A stretch of 64,000 nt of DNA from Pseudomonas putida (GCF_016406145.1 NZ_CP066306.1:4092001-4156000), one strand, 5' to 3'. Positions 8,338 through 18,100 are shown, numbered from the stretch's first letter. The notes: generated from the letters alone by a model not told the origin. Translations and numbers: made by a program.

Positions 8338-9645
8338 TCACGCGTAGAAATCGACCGCACTGTCGCCAACGACCACCTGCTGCTCGACCGGCCGTGAGGC
8401 ATCAGCAAGCTCACCTTGCTCGGTACCACCGCCATTCTGCGCCCGCCGTGCAGCAACGCCGGACAGCTGTGAACCGTCCTGCTGCGCTTGCTGTTGCTGC
8501 CCGCGCGACTGGTCAGCCACGTTGACGTCCGGCTGCGCCAGCCCCTGCTGGGCAAACAATTCACGCAGGCGATGCACCTGGCTGTCCAGCGCATCACGCA
8601 CGCCCGCATGGCCGCTGATGAAGGTCACCTGGGTGGCCTGGTCGGCCGCCACGTTGACGCGGATATCCAGGCGGCCAAGCTCGGCCGGCTCCAACTGGAT
8701 GTCCGCCGACTTCAGGTTCTGGCTGGACAGGTACATGACGCGGTTGACCAAACCTTCGGCCCAGGCGTTCTGGTTCATAGGCAACGGCTGATGCAGCGGG
8801 TTGCCGGTCACCGGCACGGCATTGGCCGTCTTGGCCGTGGCAGCCTGGGTCAGGCTCGCCAAGCGGTTGGCGAAATCGTCGATTCGGGTGTCGCTGGAGG
8901 CGCTCTTGGTGTCTTTGAGGCCATCTTCGAGCAACGCACCAAAGGCCTTGTCCCCACTCTCCGATTGCCCTGCCTCGGCCTCGACCTTGTCCATCAAGGT
9001 CGCCAAGGGATTGACGGCTGGCTGACCATCCTCGGCGCCGGCCTGGTAGGGATCGGCGGCGTGGGCCGAGGTCGTGCCCTTGGCCTGGGCAGTTTGCTCC
9101 AGAGCCAGGCGCAGGGTCGGCAAGTTAGCCAATGGGTCGGCATCTGGGTCGAAGGCCTGCGCTGCCGGATCCTCGGGCAGCTCTTCGGTTATCGGGGCTT
9201 GCGGTAACTGAACCGCTGCCTGAAGCACCGGCGCCACAGCTTCAGCCTGGGCTTGCAGCAACTGCGCCCCCGGCTGCGCATCGGTCACCTGGCCCGCCAC
9301 CAGGCTGGCGTCCAGCGAGGTCGAGTCACTGCCTGGCGCGCTATCGGCACTGGCTTGCGTCTGATCGTCAGCTGGCAATTTATTGCCGTCATCGGCAACC
9401 GCCGTTTTGTCGGCCGCCTCGTTCTTGCCGCCTTGGGCGATTTCGGGTTTGTCTTGAGGCTTGGCCTGGGCAACCTTGTCATCGCGTACCGGCGCTTTGT
9501 CATTGCCCTGCCTGGCCATGACCTGATCGAAGCCGCCGCCCTGCCCGCCCGACGCCTGCAGCGGCTTGTCCGCCTGCGAGGAACCCGCACGCGACGGCTT
9601 GCTGAGCGTACTGGTTTGCAACAAAGGATTAGGTGCGACAGGCAT
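8338..9645 (-). CDS. fliK: Flagellar hook-length control protein FliK
   Basis: A 435-aa exported ruler protein that measures hook length and triggers the FlhB specificity switch. The N-terminal two thirds are low-complexity, rich in Ala, Gln and Asp, as usual for FliK. The C-terminal domain (about 290-385) contains LNQNAWAEGLVNRVMYLSSQNLKSADIQLEPAELGRLDIRV, the Flg_hook signature. ATG 9645 is chosen with GGAGA about 10 bases upstream; a GTG at 9687 would add 14 unlikely residues. It follows hptB but has its own sigma54 promoter. Confidence 0.95.
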   Translation of the reverse strand: MPVAPNPLLQTSTLSKPSRAGSSQADKPLQASGGQGGGFDQVMARQGNDKAPVRDDKVAQAKPQDKPEIAQGGKNEAADKTAVADDGNKLPADDQTQASADSAPGSDSTSLDASLVAGQVTDAQPGAQLLQAQAEAVAPVLQAAVQLPQAPITEELPEDPAAQAFDPDADPLANLPTLRLALEQTAQAKGTTSAHAADPYQAGAEDGQPAVNPLATLMDKVEAEAGQSESGDKAFGALLEDGLKDTKSASSDTRIDDFANRLASLTQAATAKTANAVPVTGNPLHQPLPMNQNAWAEGLVNRVMYLSSQNLKSADIQLEPAELGRLDIRVNVAADQATQVTFISGHAGVRDALDSQVHRLRELFAQQGLAQPDVNVADQSRGQQQQAQQDGSQLSGVAARRAQNGGGTEQGELADASRPVEQQVVVGDSAVDFYA

Positions 9646-9693
9646 TGAAGGGTCTCCGCGCCAGAAACAAAGGTATCGTTCAGGCACATACAG

Positions 9694-9708
9694 GCAAAAG
9701 TCGAGCCA
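9694..9708 (-). promoter_or_regulatory. Sigma54 promoter of fliK
   Basis: On the minus strand TGGCTC-N5-TTGC, one mismatch from consensus, lies in the 72-bp gap between hptB and fliK, 48 bases upstream of the fliK ATG. It implies fliK can be expressed independently of the hsb/hpt genes, in keeping with a FleQ/FleR-dependent class. Confidence 0.8.
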
Positions 9709-9717
9709 ACTGGCCTA

Positions 9718-10065
9718 TCAGCCTGCGGAAACGCGCTTGCGCTCACCCTGATAGAAACGCTGCACCTCCAGGTACTCCTGGTCGATGCGGTTGATCAGTT
9801 CTTCTATGCCATACAACGAGCGCTGTTTGACCCGTTCCTCCAGCTGATGGCAAAGCTGCGCCAGCCCGACCGCACCCATGTTACTGCTGCTGCCCTTGAA
9901 ACTATGCGCGGCCACGCCAAGCTCATCAGCGCTCCTGGCGCCGTGAAGTTCATCAAGACGCCGCCCGGAATCTTCCAGAAAGGTTTCCAGCAGTTGCAGG
10001 TAGCCATCTTCCATGACCTCCTGCAGCTCACTGAGCACCTTGTGATCAATATGCATGTCAGTCAC
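9718..10065 (-). CDS. hptB: Histidine phosphotransfer protein HptB
   Basis: A 115-aa four-helix Hpt protein. The phosphorylatable histidine is about His54 in AAHSFKGSS. In P. aeruginosa HptB receives phosphate from hybrid kinases (RetS, PA1611, SagS, ErcS') and passes it to HsbR, linking surface lifestyle and FlgM/FliA-dependent motility. The chosen start is the GTG at 10065, because GGAG lies seven bases upstream; the ATG three codons later is too far from it. It follows hsbR after about 48 bases. Confidence 0.88.
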   Translation of the reverse strand: MTDMHIDHKVLSELQEVMEDGYLQLLETFLEDSGRRLDELHGARSADELGVAAHSFKGSSSNMGAVGLAQLCHQLEERVKQRSLYGIEELINRIDQEYLEVQRFYQGERKRVSAG

Positions 10066-10113
10066 TTGCTCACTCCTTGATCAAGCAGAATTATGCCTCA
10101 AGCGCCAAACAGC

Positions 10114-11808
10114 TCACCAATCGAACTGCACCCATGCGCAACGGCCACCGTCCCGCCACCCGGCACTACTACCAAGGCGCCGTACCAGGTGCAACCCTCG
10201 ACCACTCAATCCGTGCTCACGGGAGGGACGCGCCAGCACCCGCTGCACATCGAACCCCGCACCACTGTCACGGACTTCGATCATCAGACGACCGCCTGCG
10301 GCCATCGGTTCCACCTTCAGATCAATGCGCACGCTGCCGTCGGTCAACGCACCGAGCCTGCGGGTGCGTTCCTGATAGTAGTCGGCAAACCCATGCACAT
10401 CGCGCTTGAGCCGTGAATCCAAGCCCAGCACACCGTGCTCCAGCGCATTGGAATACAGCTCGCTTAGCACGCTGTGCAGGGCGCCGGTGCGGGGCCGCAA
10501 ACCGTGAATTTCCTGCAGCAACTGCACAAGGTACGGCACCGGGTTGAAACGCTTGAGGCTCTCACCGCGCAACTCGAAACCCAGCGACCAGTCCAGCGGG
10601 CTGGAGCGCCCACTATCAGAATAGATGGTTGGGGCCGGCACCCGCTCCTGCGCAGTGAACATGCGGATATCGCACAGGCTGATGTCATCTCTGGGACGCC
10701 CGCCGAAGCGCTCCAGCGCCTCCATCACCTCGTCGAAAAGCCGCGCCGGTTCACGATTGGCCGCCAGCACCGCGCGCAAGCGATCGACGCCGAACAGCGT
10801 CTGCGCTTCGTCGGCTGTATCCACAACGCCATCGGACAGCAGTAGCAGCCGCTCCCCAGGCGCCAGCGGCAACACCTCGGTACTGTCATCGAAGCGCTCC
10901 GGCGCCAGGATGCCCAGCGGAAGGTGGCGCGAACGCAGCATGGAAAGCACCTCGCCGCCGGCCGACAGCCGGTAACCATCCGGCATGCCACCGTTCCAGA
11001 CCTCCACCGAGCCGCGCTGCACGCTCAGGCTGAGGAGCTGCGCGCAACAGAACATGTCTACCGGCAGGATGCGCTTGAGCTTGGCGTTCATCTCGCGCAG
11101 CATCTGCGCCAGGCCGTAGCCCTTGGCAGTCATGCCATAAAACACTTCTGCCAGGGGCATGGCACCGACTGCGGCGGGTAGCCCATGCCCGGTAAAGTCA
11201 CCCAGCAGTACATGCATGTCGCCGGATGGAGTGAACGCGGCCAGCAGCAAGTCGCCGTTGAATAACGCGTAAGGCGACTGCAGGTACCGAATGTTCGGCG
11301 CCGTGATGCAGCCAGAATGGGCAACCTTGTCGAACACTGCCTTGGCCACCCGCTGCTCGTTGAGCAGGTGATGGTGATGCCGGGTGATCAGGTCACGCTG
11401 CTCCAGCACCGTGGCCTGCAACCTGCGCAGGCGGTCCATGGCGCGGATCTTGGCACCAAGGATCACCGCACTGTAGGGCTTGGCCATGAAGTCGTCACCA
11501 CCGGCCTCCAGGCAGCGCACCAAGGCCTCTTCCTCGTTGAGCGAGGTAAGAAAGATGATCGGTACCAGGGCCTCGCCGGCCAGTGCCTTGATCTGCCGCG
11601 CAGCTTCGAAGCCGTCCATGACCGGCATCAGGGCATCGAGCAGGACCAGTTGCGGGCGCTTTTCGGCGAAGAGTTCGACGGCCTGCTGGCCGTTTTCGGC
11701 GGTATACACGTGATGCCCCTGGCGCCGGACGATTTGGGCCAGCAACAGCCTATCCGTGGCCCCGTCTTCGGCCACCAGCACGGTCAACGGCTGTTCGGCC
11801 GGCGTCAT
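10114..11808 (-). CDS. hsbR: HsbR-like response regulator: receiver, SpoIIE/PP2C phosphatase and anti-sigma kinase domains
   Basis: A protein of about 564 residues. An N-terminal receiver domain has the phospho-Asp in LLDALMPVMDG (about Asp58). It is followed by a coiled linker, a PP2C/SpoIIE phosphatase domain (GDFTGHGLPAAVGAMPLAEVFY; LLLSDGVVDTAD) at roughly 180-380, and a C-terminal HATPase_c anti-sigma kinase domain (ELYSNALEHGVLGLDS; VRDSGAGFD). In P. aeruginosa HsbR phosphorylates or dephosphorylates HsbA according to HptB input. ATG 11808 is chosen over TTG 11817; the latter overlaps the hsbA stop. It sits between hsbA and hptB, so a complete three-gene partner-switch is present. Confidence 0.9.
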   Translation of the reverse strand: MTPAEQPLTVLVAEDGATDRLLLAQIVRRQGHHVYTAENGQQAVELFAEKRPQLVLLDALMPVMDGFEAARQIKALAGEALVPIIFLTSLNEEEALVRCLEAGGDDFMAKPYSAVILGAKIRAMDRLRRLQATVLEQRDLITRHHHHLLNEQRVAKAVFDKVAHSGCITAPNIRYLQSPYALFNGDLLLAAFTPSGDMHVLLGDFTGHGLPAAVGAMPLAEVFYGMTAKGYGLAQMLREMNAKLKRILPVDMFCCAQLLSLSVQRGSVEVWNGGMPDGYRLSAGGEVLSMLRSRHLPLGILAPERFDDSTEVLPLAPGERLLLLSDGVVDTADEAQTLFGVDRLRAVLAANREPARLFDEVMEALERFGGRPRDDISLCDIRMFTAQERVPAPTIYSDSGRSSPLDWSLGFELRGESLKRFNPVPYLVQLLQEIHGLRPRTGALHSVLSELYSNALEHGVLGLDSRLKRDVHGFADYYQERTRRLGALTDGSVRIDLKVEPMAAGGRLMIEVRDSGAGFDVQRVLARPSREHGLSGRGLHLVRRLGSSAGWRDGGRCAWVQFDW

Positions 11809-11813
11809 GACGC

Positions 11814-12119
11814 TCAACTGATAGCGAACAGTTTGTCGAAATTGGAGATGGCAAGGATCTTGCGCACATCTGAACTGGCATGTACCACGCGCACATCCGA
11901 TTCATCGCCACCGGCGTGATCGCGCAGCAGCAGCAACATGCCGAGGGCCGAACTGTCCAGGTACGTTGTGTCTTTGAGGTCGACCACCACCGAATCCGGG
12001 CGCTTGGGCTGGCGCTCGTAGGCATCGCGAAACTCCTGATGCTTACCGAAATCGAAGCGGCCTTTGATCTTGATCGTCAGCTTTTTCTCGTCCTGCGAAA
12101 AATCAGTCTCGACTGCCAT
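11814..12119 (-). CDS. hsbA: Anti-sigma factor antagonist (STAS) HsbA
   Basis: A 101-aa single STAS domain. The phospho-serine site is in TTYLDSSALGML (about Ser56/57), as in SpoIIAA-type antagonists. P. aeruginosa HsbA binds the anti-sigma factor FlgM when unphosphorylated, freeing FliA, and binds the diguanylate cyclase HsbD when phosphorylated. FlgM is encoded at 62939 in this window, so both partners are present. It is the first gene of hsbA-hsbR-hptB, 77 bases after fliJ. Confidence 0.9.
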   Translation of the reverse strand: MAVETDFSQDEKKLTIKIKGRFDFGKHQEFRDAYERQPKRPDSVVVDLKDTTYLDSSALGMLLLLRDHAGGDESDVRVVHASSDVRKILAISNFDKLFAIS

Positions 12120-12180
12120 GCTAGCGATTCCTTCGATGATGGCGAATGCAACAGTTCAATGTTTAGCAGGCGGGGGGCAG

Positions 12181-12198
12181 AGCTGCAAGCTGCAAGCT
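12181..12198. repeat. AGCTGCAAGCT tandem repeat at the fliJ end
   Basis: AGCTGCAAGCTGCAAGCT overlaps the fliJ stop codon. It is the same motif as in the inverted repeats at 14797-14873 and 18119-18168. Confidence 0.65.
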
Positions 12199-12649
12199 AG
12201 ATGTGGCCTTGCCTTGGCAACCGCTGTGACAATTCATCCAGCAAACGCTGCTCGCGCTTGTCCTCGGCGCGCCGCGCCTCTTCCAGGTAGCGCTGCACCA
12301 GTTTGCGCAGGCCCTCTACCCGGGCATAGGCTTGCTGCCAGGTGCCCCTGGCGTTCTTCAGGTTGTTCTGGTGCCATGTCAGGCTTTGGCGCTGCTGGGT
12401 CATGGCCGTTTCAAGCTGCCCCAGAAAGCGCTGGTAGTTGACCAGCCAGCTGCCATTGACGCCCTGGCCACCGCGGTCGATCCATTGCGCCTGATAGCCC
12501 TCACGAAACGACTCGAGTTCGGCCAGCTTGGCCTGGGCCTGAGCCACCAACTGCTGAAAGTGCCCCAGCCGCTGGGCTGCCTTGCGTTCGGCCTCCTCGG
12601 CCATCTGCACCACTGGTGCCAGGCGCGCGGCACGGCTAGGCGTACTCAT
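12197..12649 (-). CDS. fliJ: Flagellar export chaperone FliJ
   Basis: A 150-aa coiled-coil protein (charged and Gln/Ala/Leu-rich, long helices throughout) that acts as the central stalk of the FliH-FliI ATPase and helps cycle export chaperones. The typical segment LAPVVQMAEEAERKAAQRLG starts the first helix. It lies 6 bases after fliI and closes the fliEFGHIJ operon. Its stop codon lies inside an intergenic repeat. Confidence 0.94.
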   Translation of the reverse strand: MSTPSRAARLAPVVQMAEEAERKAAQRLGHFQQLVAQAQAKLAELESFREGYQAQWIDRGGQGVNGSWLVNYQRFLGQLETAMTQQRQSLTWHQNNLKNARGTWQQAYARVEGLRKLVQRYLEEARRAEDKREQRLLDELSQRLPRQGHI

Positions 12650-12655
12650 GGCCTA

Positions 12656-14014
12656 TCAACCGTTCGCCGGAGGCGTGAAGATCGCCCCCAACTGCTGTCG
12701 GCTCTGGTCCATACCGACATTTTCGTCCAGCCCTTGGCGCAGGAAGTCCACCAGTTTTGGCTGCAGGGCAATGGCCAGGTCGGTTTCCGGATCGCCGCCT
12801 GCCACATAGGCGCCAACACTGATCAGGTCGCGGCTTTGCGACAGGCGTGACCACAGCTGCTTGAATTTTTGCGCCTGGCGCAGGTGATTGGCATCGACCA
12901 CCTGGGGCATTACCCGGCTGATCGAGGCTTCGATGTCGATAGCGGGGTAATGGCCTTCCTCGGCCAGCCGCCGGGACAAGACGAAGTGGCCATCGAGCAC
13001 GCCCCGCGCCGAGTCGGCAATCGGATCCTGCTGGTCGTCACCTTCGGACAATACGGTATAGAAGGCCGTGATCGAGCCACCACCCGGCTCACCGTTACCG
13101 GCGCGCTCCACCAGCTTGGGGAGCTTGGCGAACACTGATGGCGGATAACCACGGGTAGCGGGCGGCTCGCCGATTGCCAAGGCAATTTCACGCTGGGCCT
13201 GGGCAAAACGGGTCAGCGAATCCATCAGCAGCAGGACGTTCTTGCCTTTGTCGCGGAAGTACTCGGCAATGCGCGTGCAATACATGGCCGCGCGCAAGCG
13301 CATCAACGGCGCGTCGTCGGCCGGGGACGCGACCACCACCGATCTCTTGAGCCCCTCCTCACCCAGAATATGCTCGATGAACTCCTTCACCTCGCGGCCA
13401 CGCTCGCCAATCAGGCCGACCACGATGATTTCGGCTTCGGTGAAGCGAGTCATCATGCCGAGCAACACCGATTTACCGACACCGGTACCGGCGAACAGGC
13501 CCAGGCGCTGGCCACGGCCGACGGTGAGCAGGCCGTTGATGCTGCGAATACCCACGTCCAGTGGCTGGCTGATCGGGTCGCGGTTGAGCGGGTTGATGAT
13601 CGGGCCGTCCATCGGCACCCAATCCTCGGCCTTCATACCACCCTTGCCGTCCAGGGCGCGACCGGCGCCATCGAGCACACGGCCAAGCATACTCATGCCC
13701 ATGGGCAAACGGCCGCTGTCGTCCAGCGGCACCACCCGCGCCCCGGGCGCGATGCCGGCGATGCTGCCGACCGGCATGAGGAAGATCTTGCTGCCCGCAA
13801 AGCCCATGACTTCGGCCTCGACCTGCACCGGATGGTACGAGTCGTCATTGATCACCAGGCAGCGCGCGCCCACTGGGGCGCGCAACCCCTCGGCCTCAAG
13901 AGTAAGGCCGACCATGCGCAGCAGACGGCCTTCGACCACCGGCTGCACGGGCAACTTGATCGCCTCGGCGTAACCACCCAGGCGCTTGCCGAAGCTGGTG
14001 CGGTCAAGGCGCAT
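12656..14014 (-). CDS. fliI: Flagellum-specific ATPase FliI
   Basis: A 452-aa homologue of the F1 beta subunit that powers entry of export substrates. The Walker A motif GTGVGKS is at about residues 176-182, Walker B is in [18 protein letters not shown] and the family signature is [23 protein letters not shown]. The start ATG 14014 overlaps the last 11 bases of fliH; the frame is open further upstream, but that part is the antisense-like shadow of fliH and lacks conserved residues. Confidence 0.97.
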   Translation of the reverse strand: MRLDRTSFGKRLGGYAEAIKLPVQPVVEGRLLRMVGLTLEAEGLRAPVGARCLVINDDSYHPVQVEAEVMGFAGSKIFLMPVGSIAGIAPGARVVPLDDSGRLPMGMSMLGRVLDGAGRALDGKGGMKAEDWVPMDGPIINPLNRDPISQPLDVGIRSINGLLTVGRGQRLGLFAGTGVGKSVLLGMMTRFTEAEIIVVGLIGERGREVKEFIEHILGEEGLKRSVVVASPADDAPLMRLRAAMYCTRIAEYFRDKGKNVLLLMDSLTRFAQAQREIALAIGEPPATRGYPPSVFAKLPKLVERAGNGEPGGGSITAFYTVLSEGDDQQDPIADSARGVLDGHFVLSRRLAEEGHYPAIDIEASISRVMPQVVDANHLRQAQKFKQLWSRLSQSRDLISVGAYVAGGDPETDLAIALQPKLVDFLRQGLDENVGMDQSRQQLGAIFTPPANG

Positions 14015-14768
14015 CGTTGGCGCCCAGCTCGATCGATACATCCGGCGCCGCCGGGTGCAGGGACTGGTCGTGCAACTGGTCGAACAGCTGGGCCACGGCC
14101 TTTTCGATACGGGTTTCCATGGTTGCGTCGATGCGGCTGTGCGCGGTTTCGATGCGGCAACCCCCTGGCAACAGGGCGTCATCCTCAAGCAGCTTCCAAC
14201 TCTCCTCATGGCGTTCGCGCAGGGCCTTGGCCAGCTCGAAATCCTGGGGATTGAGGTGAATGCGGATATTGTCCGCACCCATGGGCAGCAGCTTCAACGC
14301 TTCACGCAGTACTTGGGTGATCTGACTGGAGTCGCTGCGCAGTTCGCGACCGATCACCTGGCGCGCCATGTGCGCCACCAGGTGAACGAGGGTCTTCTCG
14401 ATCTGTGTGTCCTGCTCGGCAATAGGCTCGAGCAGGTGTGCCATCAGTTGTTCCAGGTCAGCCAGCCGGGCATTGAGCGCCTCCTCAGCCTCCTGTCGCA
14501 CCTTCAACTGGGTGCTGTGAAAACCCTCGCGCTCGCCGGTGGCGAAACCTTCGTTGTAGGCCTCCTGCCGGATCGCTTCGAGCTCTTCAAGGGTCAGGGG
14601 CTGGACTTCCTCCAGCGGCACTTCCTCGACCTCTTCCTCGATGATTTCGGGTTCCGGTTCCGGCTCCGGTTCCGGCTCAGGGTCGAAGCTGGGCAGTGCC
14701 CATACATCGACGCCTTCCAGGTCACGTGCACGAATCAGGTCGCTGGGGTGAGTTTCTTTGCTGGACAT
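14004..14768 (-). CDS. fliH: Flagellar assembly protein FliH
   Basis: A 254-aa regulator of the FliI ATPase that tethers it to the C-ring. It has an acidic, Pro-Glu-rich N-terminal repeat ([20 protein letters not shown], about 28-47), a helical [19 protein letters not shown] region and the C-terminal FliI-binding domain. ATG 14768 is chosen: AGGC is suitably placed, and the upstream open frame is made of intergenic repeat sequence. Confidence 0.93.
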   Translation of the reverse strand: MSSKETHPSDLIRARDLEGVDVWALPSFDPEPEPEPEPEPEIIEEEVEEVPLEEVQPLTLEELEAIRQEAYNEGFATGEREGFHSTQLKVRQEAEEALNARLADLEQLMAHLLEPIAEQDTQIEKTLVHLVAHMARQVIGRELRSDSSQITQVLREALKLLPMGADNIRIHLNPQDFELAKALRERHEESWKLLEDDALLPGGCRIETAHSRIDATMETRIEKAVAQLFDQLHDQSLHPAAPDVSIELGANDAP

Positions 14769-14796
14769 TGGCATGCCTGGTGTTGAAAGCGGGATG

Positions 14797-14873
14797 AGCT
14801 GCAAGCTACAAGCTGCTAGCTGCAAGAAGAAGCAGGCCGTGCAGCGTCTGGCTTTCCCTTGTAGCTTGCAGCT
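14797..14873. repeat. 16-bp perfect inverted repeat between fliG and fliH
   Basis: AGCTGCAAGCTACAAG at 14797-14812 is exactly complementary to CTTGTAGCTTGCAGCT at 14858-14873. It occupies most of the 118-bp fliG-fliH gap and shares the AGCTTGCAGCT motif with two other gaps in this operon. A large hairpin would form in the mRNA. Confidence 0.8.
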
Positions 14874-14886
14874 TGTGGCGTGCCGC

Positions 14887-15906
14887 TTAAATCATTTCCT
14901 CGGCACCCTTGCCGCCGAGTACGATCTCGCCGGCCTCGGCCATGCGTCGGGCAATGGTGAGGATTTCCTTCTGCGCCGTTTCCACGTCGCTGACGCGCAC
15001 CGGGCCCTTGGCCTCGAGGTCGTCGCGCAGCAGTTCCGAAGCACGCTTGGACATGTTTTTGAAAATCTTGTCCTTGACCCGCTCGTCAGCACCTTTGAGC
15101 GACACCACCAGTACATCCGACGATACTTCGCGCAACAGCGCCTGGATGCCGCGGTCGTCGACATCGGCCAGGTTGTTGAAGACGAACATCAGGTCTTCGA
15201 TCTGCTCCGACAGGTCGTTGTCGACCTCGCGGATCGAGTCCATCAGTGCACCTTCCACGGAGCTGTCGAGGAAGTTCATGATGTCGGCGGCGCGCTTGAT
15301 GCCACCCAGGGTAGTGCGTGCGGCATTGGAGTTACCCGAGAACTGCTTCTCGAGAATCTGGTTCAGTTCCTTGAGCGCCGCAGGCTGAACGGTGTTGAGC
15401 GACGACACGCGCAGGATGATGTCCAGGCGCACCTTGTGGTCGAAGTTGCTCAGCACTTCGCCAGCCTGATCGGGGTCGAGGTAGGCGACCACGATGGCCT
15501 GGATCTGCGGGTGCTCGAAACGGATCACATCCGCCACCGCCCGTGGCTCCATCCACTTGAGGCTGTCCAGGCCACTGGTGTTGCCACCCAGCAGGATGCG
15601 GTCGATCAGGCCGTTGGCCTTGTCCTCGCCCAGGGCCTGGTTGAGCATCTTGCGGATATAACCGTCGGAACCTACACCCAGGCTGGTCTGGTCGCCGACG
15701 ATCTCGACGAACTCGCTCATCACCTGCTGGACCTGCTCGCGGTGCACGTTGCCCATCTGAGCCATGGCCACACCGACCCGCTGCACTTCTTTGGGGCCCA
15801 TGTGCCGCAGTACCTGGGCGGCATCGGTCTCACCCAGCGAGAGCAAAAGGATTGCCGCCTTGTCGGTGCGGCTCAGCTTGGCGGTAACGGCTCGGTTATC
15901 ACTCAT
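14887..15906 (-). CDS. fliG: Flagellar motor switch protein FliG
   Basis: A 339-aa rotor protein. The N-terminal domain binds FliF, the middle armadillo domain carries the EHPQ motif (RFEHPQIQAIVVAYL), and the C-terminal domain has the charged torque helix (DERVKDKIFKNMSKRASELLRDDLE). It couples stator force to rotation and, with FliM, switches direction. The start ATG lies 8 bases inside the fliF reading frame, indicating coupling. Confidence 0.98.
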   Translation of the reverse strand: MSDNRAVTAKLSRTDKAAILLLSLGETDAAQVLRHMGPKEVQRVGVAMAQMGNVHREQVQQVMSEFVEIVGDQTSLGVGSDGYIRKMLNQALGEDKANGLIDRILLGGNTSGLDSLKWMEPRAVADVIRFEHPQIQAIVVAYLDPDQAGEVLSNFDHKVRLDIILRVSSLNTVQPAALKELNQILEKQFSGNSNAARTTLGGIKRAADIMNFLDSSVEGALMDSIREVDNDLSEQIEDLMFVFNNLADVDDRGIQALLREVSSDVLVVSLKGADERVKDKIFKNMSKRASELLRDDLEAKGPVRVSDVETAQKEILTIARRMAEAGEIVLGGKGAEEMI

Positions 15907-17677
15907 CGGCGTTGATCCACTCTTTCACGACCTGGGCGACACGGCCCGGGTCTTCGGCCACCAGGCCTTTGATTGCGTTGAGCTGTGCCTCGTAACCCTC
16001 GCTCGGGCTTGGCAACAGAATGCTTGTCGGGCCACCCAGGCTGACGCGGTCGTTGGCCAGTTCGCCATCCAGACCGATCATGCCGCCCAGCTCCATGTCG
16101 CTGTCCGTTGCAGCAGCCTGCTTGCCGCCGCCAGTGATGTTGTTGAGTACCGGGCGCAGCACGCCGAACACCAGTACCAGGATGAACACCACGCCCAACA
16201 CCTGCTTGACGATGTCCCAGAACCACGGCTGCTGATAGAACGCGATGTCGGCGATTTCTTCGCCGCGATCGGCGGCGAACGGCACGTTGATCACCGTCAC
16301 GCTGTCGCCACGGCTGGCATCGAAGCCAACGGCGTCCTGTACCAGGCGGGTGAAGCGCGCCAGGTCTTCGGCGCCCCACGGCGCACGGGTGGTCTCGCCG
16401 GCAGCGTCGACCTTGACCTGGTCATCGACCACTACCGCCACCGACAGACGAGTCAGGCGACCCTGCTGCTGGCGGGTGTGGCTGATCGAGCGGTCCAGCT
16501 CGAAGTTCTTGGTGGTCTGCAGACGCTTGTCGGCAGGGTATGGCGCGAGCATTGGCTGGCCGGTGGCCGGGTCCATGATCTGCTGGCCGTTGGCATCCAC
16601 CAGCGGCTGGCCAGGCTGGATGGCACCGGCAGCAGGGGCTGCGGCGGTGGCGTTTTCAGGCGCTGCTGCACCTGCGGGCGGCTGGTTGCTCAGCGCGCCA
16701 GGCACACCTTGCGGCCCCGAACTGCTGGCGCGCTGCTCGTTGACCGACTGCTCGCTGCGCAGCGCCGGCTGGTCCGGGTTGAATTGCTCGGAAGTGGATT
16801 CCACTGCACTGAAGTCAAGGTCCGCCGACACCTCGGCCTTGTAGCGATCGTTGCCCAGTACCGGTTGCAGGATGTTATGCACACGCTGGGTGAGCATGCC
16901 TTCCATGCGGCGGCTGTAGTCGAACTGCTTGCCAGCCATGGTCAACGCCGTGTCCTGCAACTGGTCGGAGAGCAGGTTGCCTTTCTGGTCGACCACGGTG
17001 ACCTGCGACTTGTCCAGCTCGGGCACACTGGTGGCGACCAGGTTGACGATCGCCATCACCTGGCCGGCTTCCAGCGAACGGCCCGGGTACAGTTCGACCA
17101 GGACCGAGGCGCTTGGCTTGCGCTCATCGCGCACGAACACCGAGCTTTTCGGGATCGCCAGGTGCACGCGCGCTGCTTTGACGTTGTTCAGGCTGGAGAC
17201 CGTACGCGCCAACTCGCCTTCCAGGCTGCGGCGGTAACGGGTGGCTTCCATGAACTGGCTGGTACCCAGGCCCTGCTCCTTGTCGAGCAGTTCGAAGCCG
17301 ACGTTGCCGTCGCTTGGCGCAACGCCGGCAGCTGCCAGTTTCAGGCGCGCACGGGAGAGGTCGTCGGCCTTGACCAGCAGAGCACCGGAATTGGGCTCGA
17401 CATTGTAGGGAATGTCTGCAGCGGCCAGGGTATCCATGACCTGCTTGGTGTCCATACCCGCCAGGCTGCCATACAGCGGGCGGTAGTCCGGCTGCTGCGA
17501 CCACAGCACCACGGCGAAGCCGATCGCCACGCTCGCCGCCAACCCGACCAGCAGGCCGACCTGACGCAGCATGGGCATCTGCGAAATGTTTTCCAGAAAC
17601 GCCATGCCGAACAGCGGCGGTTTGGACGCTGGCGGGCCACTTTTGGCGGGGGCGTTATCGACGACTGCTTCAGCCAT
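15899..17677 (-). CDS. fliF: Flagellar MS-ring protein FliF
   Basis: A 592-aa protein with a transmembrane helix near residues 35-55 (VGLLVGLAASVAIGFAVVLW), ring-building motifs including PLYGSLAGMDTKQVMDTL, a second helix near 470 (IVKQVLGVVFILVLVFGVLRP) and a C-terminal FliG-binding tail ending in VAQVVKEWINADE. About 34 copies form the MS ring, the assembly base of the flagellum. Length is typical. It is 15 bases downstream of fliE. Confidence 0.98.
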   Translation of the reverse strand: MAEAVVDNAPAKSGPPASKPPLFGMAFLENISQMPMLRQVGLLVGLAASVAIGFAVVLWSQQPDYRPLYGSLAGMDTKQVMDTLAAADIPYNVEPNSGALLVKADDLSRARLKLAAAGVAPSDGNVGFELLDKEQGLGTSQFMEATRYRRSLEGELARTVSSLNNVKAARVHLAIPKSSVFVRDERKPSASVLVELYPGRSLEAGQVMAIVNLVATSVPELDKSQVTVVDQKGNLLSDQLQDTALTMAGKQFDYSRRMEGMLTQRVHNILQPVLGNDRYKAEVSADLDFSAVESTSEQFNPDQPALRSEQSVNEQRASSSGPQGVPGALSNQPPAGAAAPENATAAAPAAGAIQPGQPLVDANGQQIMDPATGQPMLAPYPADKRLQTTKNFELDRSISHTRQQQGRLTRLSVAVVVDDQVKVDAAGETTRAPWGAEDLARFTRLVQDAVGFDASRGDSVTVINVPFAADRGEEIADIAFYQQPWFWDIVKQVLGVVFILVLVFGVLRPVLNNITGGGKQAAATDSDMELGGMIGLDGELANDRVSLGGPTSILLPSPSEGYEAQLNAIKGLVAEDPGRVAQVVKEWINADE

Positions 17678-17692
17678 GACTTACTTCCGTCC

Positions 17693-18025
17693 TCAAACCG
17701 GCATCTGCATGATGTCCTGGTACGCCTGGACCAGCTTGTTGCGTACCTGGGTCAGCGCCTGCATGGAAACGCTGGCTTTCTGCGAGGCGATCATCACGTC
17801 AGTCAGGTCGACGCCGCTCTTGCCGATCTCGAAAGCATTGGCGAGCTGGGTCGACGCCTGCTGGGTCTGGTGCACTTTGCCGATGGCCTGGCCAAGCATA
17901 TCGGCGAAGCTGCTCTGGCCTTCTGCCAATTCGGGGGCGGCAGTGGCTTTTGGCAGCGACATGGCATCGGCCTGCATGGCACGCATGTCCAGCATCAGAC
18001 GATTGAATTCAACACCTTGGCTCAT
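17693..18025 (-). CDS. fliE: Flagellar hook-basal body protein FliE
   Basis: A 110-aa rod-adapter protein joining the MS ring and rod. The family pattern [19 protein letters not shown] and [39 protein letters not shown] is clear at the C-terminus. ATG 18025 is chosen with GAGAGAG close upstream; the 12 earlier in-frame residues overlap the leader. It is the first gene of the fliEFGHIJ operon, 60 bases after a near-perfect sigma54 promoter. Confidence 0.96.
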   Translation of the reverse strand: MSQGVEFNRLMLDMRAMQADAMSLPKATAAPELAEGQSSFADMLGQAIGKVHQTQQASTQLANAFEIGKSGVDLTDVMIASQKASVSMQALTQVRNKLVQAYQDIMQMPV

Positions 18026-18085
18026 GAACTTCTCTCTCCGGCGGCCGCATTTTTTTGACACTCATGCGGCGGATAGCCTCTCTAA

Positions 18086-18100
18086 GCAACAACAGTGCCA
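18086..18100 (-). promoter_or_regulatory. Sigma54 promoter of the fliE operon
   Basis: The minus strand carries TGGCAC-N5-TTGC, a perfect match to the -24/-12 core. The distance to the fliE ATG is about 60 bases, and FleQ is the expected activator. Confidence 0.92.
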
